Positions 1 through 11,951 are shown, counted from the first letter of the stretch. The stretch: DNA of 64,000 nucleotides from Silene conica (GCA_029255685.2 CM055315.2:56515181-56579180), one strand, 5' to 3'. The notes: generated by a model not told the origin, from the sequence alone. Numbers and translations: made by a program.

Positions 1-493
1 ATTATAGTCTGCCGGGAGGTTCGGTATGGCTTGGCGTTTCGGGTTTGAGATTGGTGTTTCGGGTTGAGATTGAGATTGTGATTGAGCTCGAGCATATCAT
101 GACATTTGCATATCGTATTTGTTGTATTATTTATTATTGTGTTACCCTACTCAACCGCGAGGTTGACAGTGTATTCGTGTACACCTACGATGATCCGGAA
201 TGGGGAGTAGATTCTACAGGTCAGAGACAGATGGACTAGGAGCTTGGGCATGGAGAAAGACATGGCTTGGACCTACTTAGAATTAGATCACACACTTAGA
301 TGTTGTCATCAGTTGTATTTTTATTCTTGCGTAATAGTTGTAATATCAAAAGTTTAAATTTAATCAGATTTGTATAAAGTACTTTGGTTTGTTTTACTTT
401 GTTATTCACTACCTCGGATATTCCGAGATGGTAACAGCTTCATTTATTTGAGAATGTCTTGCTAAAGGCTCTTAAATAAATGGGGGTGTTACA
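1..493 (+). mobile_element. Gypsy LTR 3' end (element F)
   Basis: This is the 3' part of a Ty3/gypsy LTR whose start lies left of the window. It ends in AATGGGGGTGTTACA at 493, the same terminus as elements A, D and E. It carries the family hairpin CAACC-GCGA-GGTTG at 152-165, followed by a diverged version of the segment that follows the hairpin in A, D and E, and a stretch at 409-493 with the shared CTCGG/CCGAG and TTATTTGAG/CTTAAATAAA blocks. It abuts copia integrase sequence at 494, so it is a 3' LTR or solo LTR inserted into element B. The expected 5-bp duplication (AAGTG, 494-498) cannot be confirmed because the other end is outside the window. Confidence 0.8.
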
Positions 494-496
494 AAG

Positions 497-2317
497 TGTG
501 CCGGGAGGAGTTAACTGAGATACAATACCACAGTTTTTAAGGTGATCTCTAAAGTCATTGCTTAAATATTCACCACCACGATCTGATCGTAATGTCTTAA
601 TCTTCTTATTTAATTGGTTTTCTACTTCATTCTGAAACTCCTTGAACTTATCAAAAGCTTCACTTTTATACTTTATTAAGTAGATACACCCATATCTACT
701 CATGTCATCGTTAAAAGTAATGAAATAGTCATAATTACCTCTATCAGTGACTGTCATTGGACCACATACATCGGTATGTATTAAACCCAATAAATCACTA
801 GCTCGAGATCGTCTTCCTTGAAAAGGTGAACGAGTCATCTTGCCAAGTAGACAAGATTCACATGTACCAAATGATTCGAAATCAAAAGGTTTAAGAACAC
901 CAGTCGACACTAGTCTTTTAATGCGTTTCTCGTTAATATGTCCTAATCGACAATGCCATAAATAAGATAGATCGGTATCACCGGTTTTGAGTCTTTTATT
1001 ATCCAAATGATAAACATCGTTGCAAGTGTCTAGAATATAAATACCATTAATAGAAATAGCTTGACTATATACAATCCCATTAAGGGAAAAAGTACAACAC
1101 TTGTCCTGAATTACAAAATGAAACCCTTCCGTGTCTAATACAGATACTGATATTATATTCCTAGACAACGTTGGCACAAAATAACAATTATTTAGATACA
1201 ACTGCAAACCCGACGCTAAACTAAGTACATAGGTTCCAACAGATACGGCGGCTACTTTAGATCCGTTTCCCATCCGTAGATCCACGTCACCCTTGTTTAG
1301 CTTCCTTACGCTTTTTAGGCCCTGTAAATGATTACACAGGTGAGAACCACATCCAGTATCTAATACCCAAGTTGTAGTAGTAGCGTAATTTATGTCTATC
1401 ATAAAAGATTTGATTGAGAATTTACATGTTGGCTTCATAATACCAGCTTTGATGTCATCCAGATATTTGGGGCAATTACGCTTCCAATGTCCCTTGATAT
1501 TACAATAATTACAAGTATCATTGAGATGATTTCCCTTCTTAGATTTTGGTTTAGAAGGGCCATTCGCAATAGCCTTCCCTTTACCTTCAACCTGCACGGG
1601 TTTCTTACCACCACTCCTTTTAAACTTCTTCTTCCCCTTTACATTAATAGCTAGGACATCTTTCCTAGTGTTCCCACTTAACCCCATGTCTTTCTCTGCT
1701 TGCACAAGCAAAAAATGGAGTTCATGTAGACTTTTCTTCATGTTGGCCATATTATAATTTACTCGAAATTGTGTGAATCCTTTGACCATAGAGAGGGAGT
1801 GAAGCACTCGGTCCACAATAAGCTCTTCGGGGATCTTGCATCCCAGCCCTTCTAGAGTTTCCACATACTCAATCATTTTGAGTATATGGGCACTAACAGA
1901 TTGCCCTTCCTTAATATTAGCCTCAAAGAAGCGAACAGCAGCATCATATTGAAGTATCCTCGGGGCTTGAGAAAACATGGTAGAGAGCCTCGAGTATACC
2001 TCATATTCATCTTTGAAGCGGACACATTGCCTTTGTAGGGACGCTTCCATCGCAAATATTAAAACATTTTTAATGGCGGCGGATTGTCTTTGATAATCAT
2101 TATATGCGTCCCTTACATCAGGAGTAGCCCTAGTACTTGGTAGAGGGGGAGAAGGATCGACAAGGTAGCGTAATTTACCATCACCTGCAGCAGCTAATCG
2201 AAGTTGTTCTTCCCAATCTTTAAAATTACTACCATTAGCACTTAAAACATATTTGTCCATGAACTGGCGGAGCCATGATTCTTTAGAAATCGTAGCGGTT
2301 TGACTAGAAGAAGCCAT
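497..2317 (-). pseudogene. Copia gag-protease-integrase, truncated
   Basis: Ty1/copia polyprotein N-terminal part, open for 607 codons until it runs into LTR F (the frame continues 18 codons into the LTR as junk). The start chosen is the MASSSQ methionine at 2315-2317, just after the leader. Gag occupies about residues 1-260. A CCHC zinc knuckle (CNYCNIKGHWKRNC) lies at about 269-282. The aspartic protease motif is WVLDTGCGSH near 317-326. The integrase zinc-binding region (WHCRLGH ... CESC) is near 454-489, and the first two catalytic Asp are in HTDVCGP (about 515) and RSDRGGEY (about 579). The reading ends at TPPGT, just before the expected catalytic Glu. RT and RNase H are missing from the window. 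No internal stop is present, so B was fairly young when it was broken. Confidence 0.9.
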
Positions 2318-4126
2318 TGTGATTTACTACAAAACGGGAATGGAAAGAAAATCAACATTTATCGTAAAATACTTGTAAAACAATTTTAGCAAGTTAGCAT
2401 TTATATAATGATCTCCCACTGAATTATATAAACGATTCCAAGACCCATCTTTATAATATAAACACGAGCACGGTGAGGCCGTTTCATCCCATATTTATAT
2501 AAATTTGGTGAGTCAACATTTTGACTGATTCTACTGAATAGAACTCTTGGTTGATGAATTTTCTTAAAATTTATCATTTAAGCCCCGGAATCAACTATGG
2601 GCACGGTGAGGCCGATTCATCCCACATTAATCCCGTTGAGTCCAACCAATTTTCACGTGTGATAACTTTTATTACCCTACTTACCCAACGTAAAAAGAGA
2701 GTACCCCGGTGAGCCGAGCCTACCTCTAATGAAGAAGGGATTCATAGGTGCTAATACTTGGTAAGGCTTTATCTCAATTTTAAAAGTGAGAGATCTTATC
2801 AATTTAATTGTCTATCACTTTTAAGTGAACAAAAATGGTGAATGGTAGACAATTGAATCGATAACAACGAAAAATAAATAAATAAATATGTAGTGATGAA
2901 GATTTGGCATGAATGCATAAATGTAAATTAGCAAGTCCTAATATGGCCACCTAGTTAATATAATTAACTAAAATTATTACACATCGGAAACCAACTCCTT
3001 GGTCCCTTGAGTCTTCACAAATTGCCCTCCTTCTTTAGGATTTCGGATCTCCTTTCCGAAAACACCGTCTTCATGAAAAAACCATCTTTAGATGCTTCAT
3101 CTAACTACTATTACGGGAAATACCAATTTCTACCTATGGCCATATTAGGAAATTACATAATTATAATGCTAAGAAACATCCATCTAAATGAATAATATAA
3201 ATGCATTATGTAAAAATGACATGCCAAATCGTCTTACTTACCAACAACGATCATTTGAGCTCGTAATGACGGAATTTTTACCAATAAAAATTCACAATTA
3301 ATTCTTAAAACAATTTTAAGACTTACTCATCTTAATAATCTGGTCTATTATCAAAATAATTATTCTCAACAATTATCTTGAAATTATATGGGAATTAGAA
3401 CATAATCATGATAAAAAGATACAATAACTCACAATTATCTTATAAAAATTCCATTTAATTTAAAAACTAATGGGAAATTAAATTTCAAAGCTATGAACAT
3501 TCTGGTCTTACACTAAAAATGTCATGCAAGTGAAAATTTTAGTTTTGAAATTTATTTAAAATGATTTTATAAATTAATCGGTAAAACGGACAATTTTTAC
3601 GATTTAATTCTAAATCAAACCATAAAAATTGAAATAACTTTAAAATCAAATTTTACGTATTTTGGAAAAATTTCCAGGAGCTAAAAATTCAAAAATTTCG
3701 AGCCCAAAAATTAAATCAATAATTATTTACAAAATAACCACTATTTGCCCATTTTTATCAAATAAAAATCATTAAACTAAATAAATTAATCACATTAATT
3801 AAAAATTTCTATTTTTCACATAAATAGAACATGCATGTGGTTATTTCTAAATAAACATGCATAAAATTAACATGCAACCAAAAATAATTAACTTTTACTT
3901 AGTTTTAATGCATTTTAACATAATTTTATGCCATTTAAAGTCATAAAAAAATAAATCAAATAACAAAAATCAAATTTTCGTCCCATATAATTCTAAGACC
4001 ATATTATATACATGCAAGACCATATTATGTGATAAAAGCTATTTTTAATGACATAATATCAATTTTACTAATTTATCTCATAGATTATTAAAATCGTCTT
4101 AAGACAACATGCATGTATGTAACAAT
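2318..4126 (-). other. Copia B untranslated leader
   Basis: About 1.8 kb between the primer site and the gag start, with no credible ORF on either strand. It is very AT-rich between about 3200 and 4100. Two near-identical copies of a GCACGGTGAGGCCG / TTCATCCCA motif (2468-2491 and 2601-2624) and a weaker third (CCCCGGTGAGCCGAG near 2705) sit close to gag. In element orientation this is the transcript leader, where packaging signals would be expected, but the function is inferred. Confidence 0.6.
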
Positions 4127-4138
4127 GCTCTGATACCA
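4127..4138 (-). promoter_or_regulatory. Primer binding site of copia B
   Basis: Reverse complement reads TGGTATCAGAGC, matching the 3' end of plant initiator-Met tRNA. It lies two bases inside the LTR boundary at 4141 (TGTTAG on the + strand). This fixes B's orientation as minus and identifies 4141 as the inner end of its 5' LTR. Confidence 0.9.
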
Positions 4139-4140
4139 CT

Positions 4141-4508
4141 TGTTAGTTATTTAGACCATATTAATACTCATATTGTGATCTTAAAATTACAATATATAAT
4201 CTAAAATGGTCTAAATCTACATGCATGCAAACAAAAGTATAAAAGATGGTATTAAACCATCATAAGATAAAAAAAACCTTACATTGTATAAGCAAGATAA
4301 TGGGCACAACACAAGGACTCCTTCCTTATTGTTGTTCTTGAGTTATGGAATAAGAAAGATCCTCCAAGACTACTAACCACCAAATAGATGGTCTCCTAAG
4401 GATACACCCAAGATTATCCCAAAAACTACTAAGTTACTAACTAGGTAAATTTAGTAGTAGACCTTGTATTATGTGATAATATTATTACACTAATAACATT
4501 ATGATATA
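4141..4508 (-). repeat. Copia B 5' LTR, inner part
   Basis: The 3' end (in element orientation) of B's 5' LTR, from the PBS-proximal boundary at 4141 to the A insertion. Positions 4504-4508 (ATATA) are the target duplication of A. The remainder of the LTR is at 11957-12795. Confidence 0.8.
4504..4508. repeat. Target site duplication of A, left copy
   Basis: ATATA, repeated exactly at 11952-11956 on the other side of element A. Five bases is the expected size for an LTR retrotransposon. Confidence 0.85.
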
Positions 4509-5598
4509 TCTAATAACCCGAATTTTATTCGAGTTATAAGTTGGTGACGGGTTATTCGAATAGTTTCTTCGAGGGTCTTATTTAGATCAAGTTGGAGTTT
4601 TGTGTCGATTAGGGGATTCGAACTCGAGGCCATGAGGATGCTTACATGGGCCTCGAGTTGTGTGCATAATTCTAGCCCACAATATCACGTTTTATTACTC
4701 TCCATAAGTCACACCTGCCGTGACTTTTAGAAGGCAGAGAAAAAACCTAAACCTAATTCCATATCTCATACAAACACTCACATACTGCAGCCGTCGTAGC
4801 AAAGTTTTCATAGGAGGTCTTCACGGTGGTCATAGGGTGGCGTAAGGGTGGTCGAATCTCATCGGAAATAGGTAAAGAGTTTCGCGTGGAACATTTTTGA
4901 CAAGCCTCGGGCGTATCTACGTGTCCTGCTAATTCAGGTAGGGGAAATCACTGGTACATGTTGATGTGTAAACTGCTCTTAATTGTTATTAAGCATGGTT
5001 GTGATATAATATCATGTGATCGTTATATTTTGTTGTTTATATTATTCTGAGATATTGATACGATGTGAATATATATATTGGGTCTTGTGATACGGTGTTG
5101 GATCGGTGCGGAGTATATATGGTGTTGGATCGGTGCGGAGTATATATGGTGTTGGATCGGTGCGGAGTATATATGGTGTTGGATCGGTGCGGAGTATATA
5201 TATGGCGTTGGATCGGTGCGGAGTTTACTATATTGTTATAATTATTGTTTTCCCTACTCAACCTCGTGGTTGACCCTGTGTATTCGTGATCACCTGTGAT
5301 GAACCAATTATTGGGGAGCAGATTGACAGGTGCTGAGACTAAGGGGGAGCCATGGGAGGAAGAGCTTGGATCCGGACCAGATTAGATGTCTAGATCACCT
5401 TAGTCAGTTTAATACGAGTTGTACTTTATTTATGTTGTTAAGACCTTTGGATATGTAAGAACATGTTTTGAGTTTAAAGTTAATTTAAAGTACTGTTTAT
5501 CTTCCTTTGTATCTACTGCCTCGGGAAACCGAGATGGTAACACCTTTATTTATCTGAGGAGTCCTAGTTCAGGCCCTTAAATAAATGGGGGTGTTACA
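4509..5598 (+). repeat. Element A 5' LTR
   Basis: 1090 bp, ending GGGGGTGTTACA. Its first two bases read TC where the 3' LTR has TG. It holds five copies of a 27-bp minisatellite (core GGATCGGTGCGGAG) at about 5098-5224 and the hairpin CAACC-TCGT-GGTTG at 5259-5272. The 3' LTR has one fewer 27-bp copy, which fully accounts for the 27-bp length difference. A handful of other substitutions separate the two LTRs. Confidence 0.92.
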
Positions 5599-5601
5599 AA
5601 G

Positions 5602-5613
5602 TGGTATCAGAGC
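5602..5613 (+). promoter_or_regulatory. Primer binding site of element A
   Basis: TGGTATCAGAGC, matching the initiator-Met tRNA 3' end, three bases after the 5' LTR. Confidence 0.92.
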
Positions 5614-6106
5614 GAACGATCCTCAGGCCTAAACTAATTAACCCAATGAATGTAGGAGAGTCTAAATAAAATGAACCCCCGGGATAGGACTGTTAGGAGC
5701 ACACTAAAGGGGAAGTATGAGTCTGGGGCCCCCCTCACACCGAACCATTGGCCCTATCAGTTTTACCCGGGAACCCAGAGTGAAAATACGAGAGTAAAAG
5801 GGTAGATTAGGAAAAGATGGAAGTAATGGTATATTGTGATAAAGTATCTATGCGAACTTGAATACATGAAACTAATTGGAATAGCCGGGAGGGGCATGAG
5901 CATGAAAGGGATTTTAATTGTTGAATAAAGAGGTGTGAACTTATGTGGTTATGTGAAGTATCTTGAAACATGTCAGTAAATGCTTTCATTTCCTTTCGCA
6001 TCATGTCTAGTGATATGCGGTTATGTGATCCCGAGCCATGTTATAATTTTGTAGTACTCAATCTGACAGTTGATGCTAGACTCATTTCTTCCTGTTTTAT
6101 TATAGT
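5614..6106 (+). other. Element A leader
   Basis: Untranslated leader between PBS and gag. The stretch 5614-5765, including GGGGCCCCCCTCACACC at about 5727, is shared with E (49231-49385) and, diverged, with D (about 60580-60743). Compared with E the leader is 56 nt shorter, the deletion lying just before the gag ATG. In A the upstream ATG at 5970 is out of frame with gag; in E it is in frame. Confidence 0.7.
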
Positions 6107-9100
6107 ATGCCTCCGCGAAGAGACAACCTCGCTAACATCACACAAGAGGAGTTGGACCAAATACGAGCTGAGAATGCGGCTCTAAAGGCCAAACGTATGG
6201 ACTCCGCTAAGATGAGCACGATAATCGCAAGGCACCACCCCACCCAATTCACCGGGGAGGGTGAGCCTCATTTGCTGGGGGCCTGGTGCAGAGAATTCAG
6301 TAACTTATTCGAACTGGTGGATTGCCCCGAAGAACTGAGGGTGGACCAGGCTGCCCACTATCTGAGGGGTATGGCTGGAGACTGGTGGACCGCGAATAAG
6401 GGAGAGATCCGGGAAGCAGCTACAGAGGATGGAACCGCATTTGTTCCTTGGGACGCATTCAAGGGGGTCTTGAACGAGGTGTTTCTACCAGAATTCCAAA
6501 ACAGCAAGCTGAGGGAGGAGTTCGACTCGTTCATGATGTCGGAGGACATGACCGTAGAGGCTTACTACAGGAAATTCATCCAGTTGGTGCACTACGTGGG
6601 AGACATGGGTTTCGACGATGCCATGCTAGCAATGAAATTTGAGAGAGGGTTATCAATCGCTGTCAAGAAGAGACTGATTGCAGCTCCGCCCACCACAGTC
6701 CGTGACATCTATTTAAGGGCTGGGACGGCGGAGAGGCTTTCGGATATGATTAAGGCGGACAAGAAGTCCAAGACAGAAAAGAGGAAGGCGGAATCAGTAA
6801 CCGAGGGTTCTGGATCGAAAAAGCAAAATAAGTTCAGTGGATATTTTGGGAATAGTACCTCTGGTGGTGGGAGAAACCATAGTGGGGGCAGTCACTTGAG
6901 TGGAGTTTCTGGCGGTGGCTCGGCGGGAATAGTTTGTTTCGGCTGTGGAAAGAGAGGACATAAGCAGGCGGTGTGTCGTTCGTCTGGAGGAAATCAGTCT
7001 GGGGGCTATCGTACACCAACATCCGGATACCAGGGATCCCGTACTCAGTCCTATGGTAGCAGTGGCTATCGCACACCCACGACAAACTATGGTGGGGGTG
7101 CGAAATCTGGAGGGAGCAGCAATTATCAGAGGAACTATAACAATTACCAGAGCCGCCCGTACCAGAATCAGTTCAATGGAAGTGGAAGCAACCAAAAGAC
7201 AGGAGCGGGAGGAAATCAGCAGGCTGGGACATCTTCTGCCAGCCAGAGTGGAGTCAAGTCTAGTGGCAAGCTCTTTGCCATGGGAAAGCAGGCAGCTCAG
7301 GAGGATGCGCACGTGGTAACCGGTACTTTTCTTGTGAACTCTAAGCCTACTTTCGTACTTTTCGATTCCGGTGCCACCCATTCATTTGTGTCTAGAGATC
7401 ATGTTAAGGCTTTGGGACTTGAGAGATTTGATTGGATCGCGGATCCAGTGACCATACCATCAGGCGAGTCGATCGTCTGTAATAGAGTATATGGTAGCGT
7501 ATCCATCAAAATCGAGGAAGCAATTTTCTATTGTGACCTCATAGAGTTTCCTCTGGGGGGCTTTGAGGTGATTCTGGGGATGGACTGGCTAGGGAAGTAT
7601 CGAGCTTTCATCGACTGTCATCAAAGGAAGATTTCCTTGAAGGGACCTAAGGGAGTGAGGGTGTTTTACAAGGGATACCGAGTTAAACCAAAAATCAAAT
7701 TCATTTCTGTCAATACCCTTAAGTCTGGCTTGAGGAAAGGAGAGAGCCTAATCTTATGCCAAATGTGGGATTGTGAGGCTGAGACCCCCAAGACTAGCGA
7801 GATACCTGTGGTACGGGAATTTGAGGGAGTATTCAGAGACGATGTTCCGGGGTTACCGCCAAGGAGGGAAGTGGAATTCTCCATCGACCTAAAACCAGGG
7901 GCGGGACCAATATCTAAATCACCATACCGTATGGGACCGAAAGAGATGGAGGAGTTGAAGAAGCAGTTGGATGAACTAGCTGAGAAAGAGTTCATCCAAC
8001 CCAGTGTGTCGCCCTGGGGAGCACCCGTTTTGTTTGTGAAGAAGAAGGATGGTAGTTTGAGGCTATGTGTTGACTACCGAGAGTTGAACAATGTGACCAT
8101 CAAGAACCGTTATCCTTTGCCGAGAATTGACGACTTGTTCGATCAGCTAAGTGGAGCTGGGGTTTTCTCCAAGATTGATTTAAGATCCGGGTATCACCAG
8201 TTGAGAATAAAGGATGAAGATATTCCGAAGACCGCTTTCCGAACGAGTTATGGCCACTATGAATTTGTGGTTATGCCCTTTGGATTGACTAATGCTCCAG
8301 CTGTGTTCATAGACTTGATGAATCGAGTCTTCAGCCCGTATCTAGACAAGTTCGTGGTGGTATTCATCGATGATATCCTGGTATATTCTAAGAATGCAGA
8401 AGAGCACGAGGACCATTTGAGGAAGGTACTTCAGACTTTGGAGGAGCATAAGCTCAATGCTAAGTTAAGTAAATGCGAGTTCTGGTTGGAGAAAGTGGCG
8501 TTTCTGGGGCATGTCATTTCCAAAGAGGGGGTATCTGTTGACCCTAGTAAAATTGAAGCTGTGACTAAGTGGCAAAGTCCGAAGAATGTGAGTGAGATCC
8601 GAAGTTTTCTGGGGTTAGCAGGTTATTACCGGAGATTCGTCAAAGACTTTTCGAAGATAGCAAAGTCGTTGACGTCGTTAATGAGGAAGGAGAACCGTTT
8701 TGTCTGGGATGAGGGTTGTGAGAAGGCATTCCTGACACTTAAGGAACGCCTGACAACAGCTCCTATCCTAGCCTTGCCAGTGGGGAGTGATAATTTCGAA
8801 GTATATACCGACGCTTCGAAGCATGGATTGGGTTGTGTGTTAATGCAGAATGGGAGAGTAATAGCATATGCGTCTCGCCAGTTGAAGACCTATGAAGAAA
8901 ATTATCCGACGCATGATTTGGAATTGGGCGCGGTGGTCTTTGCACTGAAATTGTGGCGTCATTACCTTTATGGAGCCACTTTTAAGGTGTTTTCTGATCA
9001 TAAGAGCCTGAAATATATCTACACCTAGAAAGAGTTGAACATGAGGCAGAGGAGGTGGATAGAATTAATTGGAGATTATGATATGCAGATTGTCTACCAC

Positions 9101-10699
9101 GAAGGCAAGGCGAATGTGGTAGCCGACGGTCTAAGTAGGAAGTCAGTGCATGCTTTGGATTGTGCCAGATCGAGAGGGAGGTTGTATGGTGAACTAAGGG
9201 AGATGGGAATATTCATGATCCGGAAAGGGGACACTCTTGGTGACTTGACAGTGGAGCCTGAATTGTATGGAGAGATTCGGGAGTTACAGAAGAACGATGC
9301 GAAACTCCAAAAATGGCGCAAGATGGTGGAGAGTGAGAGTGGAGAGTCGTCAACCAGGTTCAGTATTCATGCCGACGATAGTTTGAGGTTCAGCGGGCGA
9401 TGGTGTGTCCCGGATGTAGAGGAGCTAAAGAAGAAGATCCTGACTGAAGCTCATGCTACACCATATTCCGTTCACCCAGGGGGTGATAAGTTGTATAAAG
9501 ACCTTAAGAAGACGTTCTGGTGGCCTAATATGAAGAAGGAAGTCGCAGAGTTTGTGTCGAGGTGTTTGACTTGTCAGCGAGTGAAAGGGGAACATAAGAG
9601 ACCTCAAGGGAAAGTTCAACCGTTGGATGTGCCAGAGTGGAAGTGGGAGAACATTTCGATGGATTTTATCGTGGGGTTGCCTCGGACTCAGAGGGGCAAC
9701 AACATGATTTGGGTGATTGTGGATCGTTTGACTAAGTCTGCTCACTTTATTCCAATGAAAGATACCTGGAGTAAAGCTGAGTTGGCTAAGTCATATGTTC
9801 AGAATGTGGTCAAACTTCATGGCGTACCCAAGGACATTGTTTCAGATCGAGACTCGAGGTTTATATCCAGGTTTTGGCAGGAGTTGCAGGCAGCTTTGGG
9901 TACCCAATTGAAGATGAGTACTGCCTTCCACCCAGCTACTGACAGTCAGACTGAGAGAACGATTCAGACCCTTGAGGATATGTTGAGGGCTTGTGTACTT
10001 GAGTTCGGGGGATCTTGGGAGGATCGATTGGGGTTGATCGAGTTTTCTTATAATAACAGTTATCATGCCAGCATAGGGATGGCCCCTTTCGAGGCTTTGT
10101 ATGGGAGGAAGTGTAGGAGTCCTGTGTGTTGGGATGATCGGGCCGATGTCGTGACTTTGGGGCCAGATATGATCCAGGAGATGGTGGAGCAGGTTCAGAT
10201 TATTCGGCAGCGTATGAGGGCCGCTCAGGATAGACAGAAGAGCTATGCGGATCTGAAGCGGAGTGAGATTTCATTCGAGGCGGGAGAGAAGGTTCTACTG
10301 AAGGTATCTCCAATGAAGGGGGTGATGAGATTCGGCAAGCGTGGCAAACTGAGTCAGAAATTTATTGGGCCATTTGAGATCTTGGACAGAGTTGGAGAGG
10401 TGGCATATCGTTTAGCTTTACCTCCAACCCTATCCAAGGTTCATAATGTGTTTCATGTGTCGCAATTGAGGAAATATGTGAGTGACCCATCACATGTGCT
10501 TCAGCACGAGGTGATTGAGGTAGATGAGCAGTTGGCATACATTGAGACTCCAAAAGAGATTCTGGACAGGAAGGTACGAAAGACTCGCAATGGGGAGACG
10601 TCCTTGGTGAAAGTTCTGTGGACCAATCATAATAGAGAGGAGGCTACGTGGGAGCCTGAGACACCCATGAGGGAGCGCTATCCGCATTTGTTTGATTGA
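6107..10699 (+). pseudogene. Gypsy gag-pol polyprotein with one nonsense codon
   Basis: Single-frame gag-protease-RT-RNase H-integrase polyprotein starting MPPRRD. The CCHC knuckle [14 protein letters not shown] is at residues about 277-290. The protease motif [11 protein letters not shown] has its Asp near 420. The RT active site FIDD is at 753-756. RNase H YTDAS has its Asp near 902, and VADGLSR carries a later acidic residue. Codon 974 (9026-9028) is TAG where E has CAG, so translation would stop inside RNase H. The same frame then continues from 9035 through the integrase (HPGG ... CLTCQ zinc region, MDFIVG, SDRDSRF, TDSQTERT) to a chromodomain-like end and a TGA at 10697-10699. Other changes relative to E at conserved sites are EFIQPS for GFIRPS, FRTSYG for FRTRYG, TDSQTE for TDGQTE and ADG for ADA, so A is the more decayed copy. 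Confidence 0.93.
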
Positions 10700-10702
10700 G
10701 GT

Positions 10703-10741
10703 AAGTTACGTGGACGTAACTTTTCTATAAGGGGAGTGGAA
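10703..10741 (+). promoter_or_regulatory. Upstream hairpin plus PPT module of A
   Basis: Inverted repeat AAGTTACG-TGGA-CGTAACTT (10703-10722) starting four bases after the pol stop, followed by the purine tract AAGGGGAGTGGAA (10729-10741) and then TGTAACATTCCG. This looks like a complete PPT/LTR junction, yet A's LTR starts 147 bp further on. In element D the equivalent position is the real LTR start. Confidence 0.7.
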
Positions 10742-10851
10742 TGTAACATTCCGTGATTTAAGTAAACTTTTGTGATGTTTTGCATTTCGAGTTCGTTTAG
10801 GTTGGTTGTTTGGTTATATCACTTTTGCGTGTCTGTCACCTAGGTGAGGAT

Positions 10852-10888
10852 GAACTTCGGGACGAAGTTCAAATTAAGGAGGGAAGAC
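10852..10888 (+). promoter_or_regulatory. Downstream hairpin plus PPT module of A
   Basis: Inverted repeat GAACTTCG-GGA-CGAAGTTC (10852-10870) followed by the purine-rich AAATTAAGGAGGGAAGAC ending at 10888, immediately before the 3' LTR. This is the polypurine tract that primes plus-strand synthesis, judged by position. Confidence 0.8.
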
Positions 10889-11951
10889 TGTAATAACCCG
10901 AATTTTATTCGAGTTATAAGTTGGTGACGGGTTATTCGAATAGTTTCTTCGAGGGTCTTATTTAGATCAAGTTGGAGTTTTGTGTCGATTAGGGGATTCG
11001 AACTCGAGGCCATGAGGATGCTTACATGGGCCTCGAGTTGTGTGCATAATTCTAGCCCACAATATCACGTTTTATTACTCTCCATAAGTCACACCTGCCG
11101 TGACTTTTAGAAGGCATAGAAAAAACCTAAACCTAATTCCATATCTCATACAAACACTCACATACTGCAGCCGTCGTAGCAAAGTTTTCATAGGAGGTCT
11201 TCACGGTGGTCATAGGGTGGCGTAAGGGTGGTCGAATCTCATCGGAAATAGGTAGCGAGTTTCGTGTGGAACATTTTTGACAAGCCTCGGGCGTATCTAC
11301 GTGTCCTGCTAATTCAGGTAGGGGAAATCACTGGTACATGTTGATGTGTAAACTGCTCTTAATTGTTATTAAGCATGGTTGTGATATAATATCATGTGAT
11401 CGTTATATTTTGTTGTTTATATTATTCTGAGATATTGATACGATGTGAATATATATATTGGGTCTTGTGATACGGTGTTGGATCGGTGCGGAGTATATAT
11501 GGTGTTGGATCGGTGCGGAGTATATATGGTGTTGGATCGGTGCGGAGTATATATATGGCGTTGGATCGGTGCGGAGTTTACTATATTATTATAATTATTG
11601 TTTTCCCTACTCAACCTCGTGGTTGACCCTGTGTATTCGTGATCACCTGTGATGAACCAATTATTGGGGAGCAGATTGACAGGTGCTGAGACTAAGGGGG
11701 AGCCATGGGAGGAAGAGCTTGGATCCGGACCAGATTAGATGTCTAGATCACCTTAGTCAGTTTAATACGAGTTGTACTTTATTTATGTTGTTAAGACCTT
11801 TGGATATGTAAGAACATGTTTTGAGTTTAAAGTTAATTTAAAGTACTGTTTATCTTCCTTTGTATCTACTGCCTCGGGAAACCGAGATGGTAACACCTTT
11901 ATTTATCTGAGGAGTCCTAGTTCTGGCCCTTAAATAAATGGGGGTGTTACA
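10889..11951 (+). repeat. Element A 3' LTR
   Basis: 1063 bp, TGTAATAACCC to GGTGTTACA. Four copies of the 27-bp minisatellite (about 11478-11577) and the CAACC-TCGT-GGTTG hairpin at 11612-11625. It is followed by the target duplication ATATA (11952-11956). Confidence 0.92.

Larger units (their letters stand above)
4509..11951 (+). mobile_element. Ty3/gypsy chromovirus-type element A, complete
   Basis: A full-length 7443-bp element with two LTRs, PBS, leader, gag-pol, two hairpin/PPT modules and perfect 5-bp target duplications (ATATA). The order protease-RT-RNase H-integrase with a C-terminal chromodomain-like tail ([16 protein letters not shown]) points to the chromovirus branch, probably the Tekay/Del group. 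It is inserted in the LTR of copia B. A single nonsense codon in pol makes it non-autonomous as read. Confidence 0.93.

Noticed and set aside
5098..5224. CRISPR-like regular repeat
   Set aside because: There are no unique spacers: the 27-bp units are directly adjacent, lie in LTRs and the context is a plant genome.
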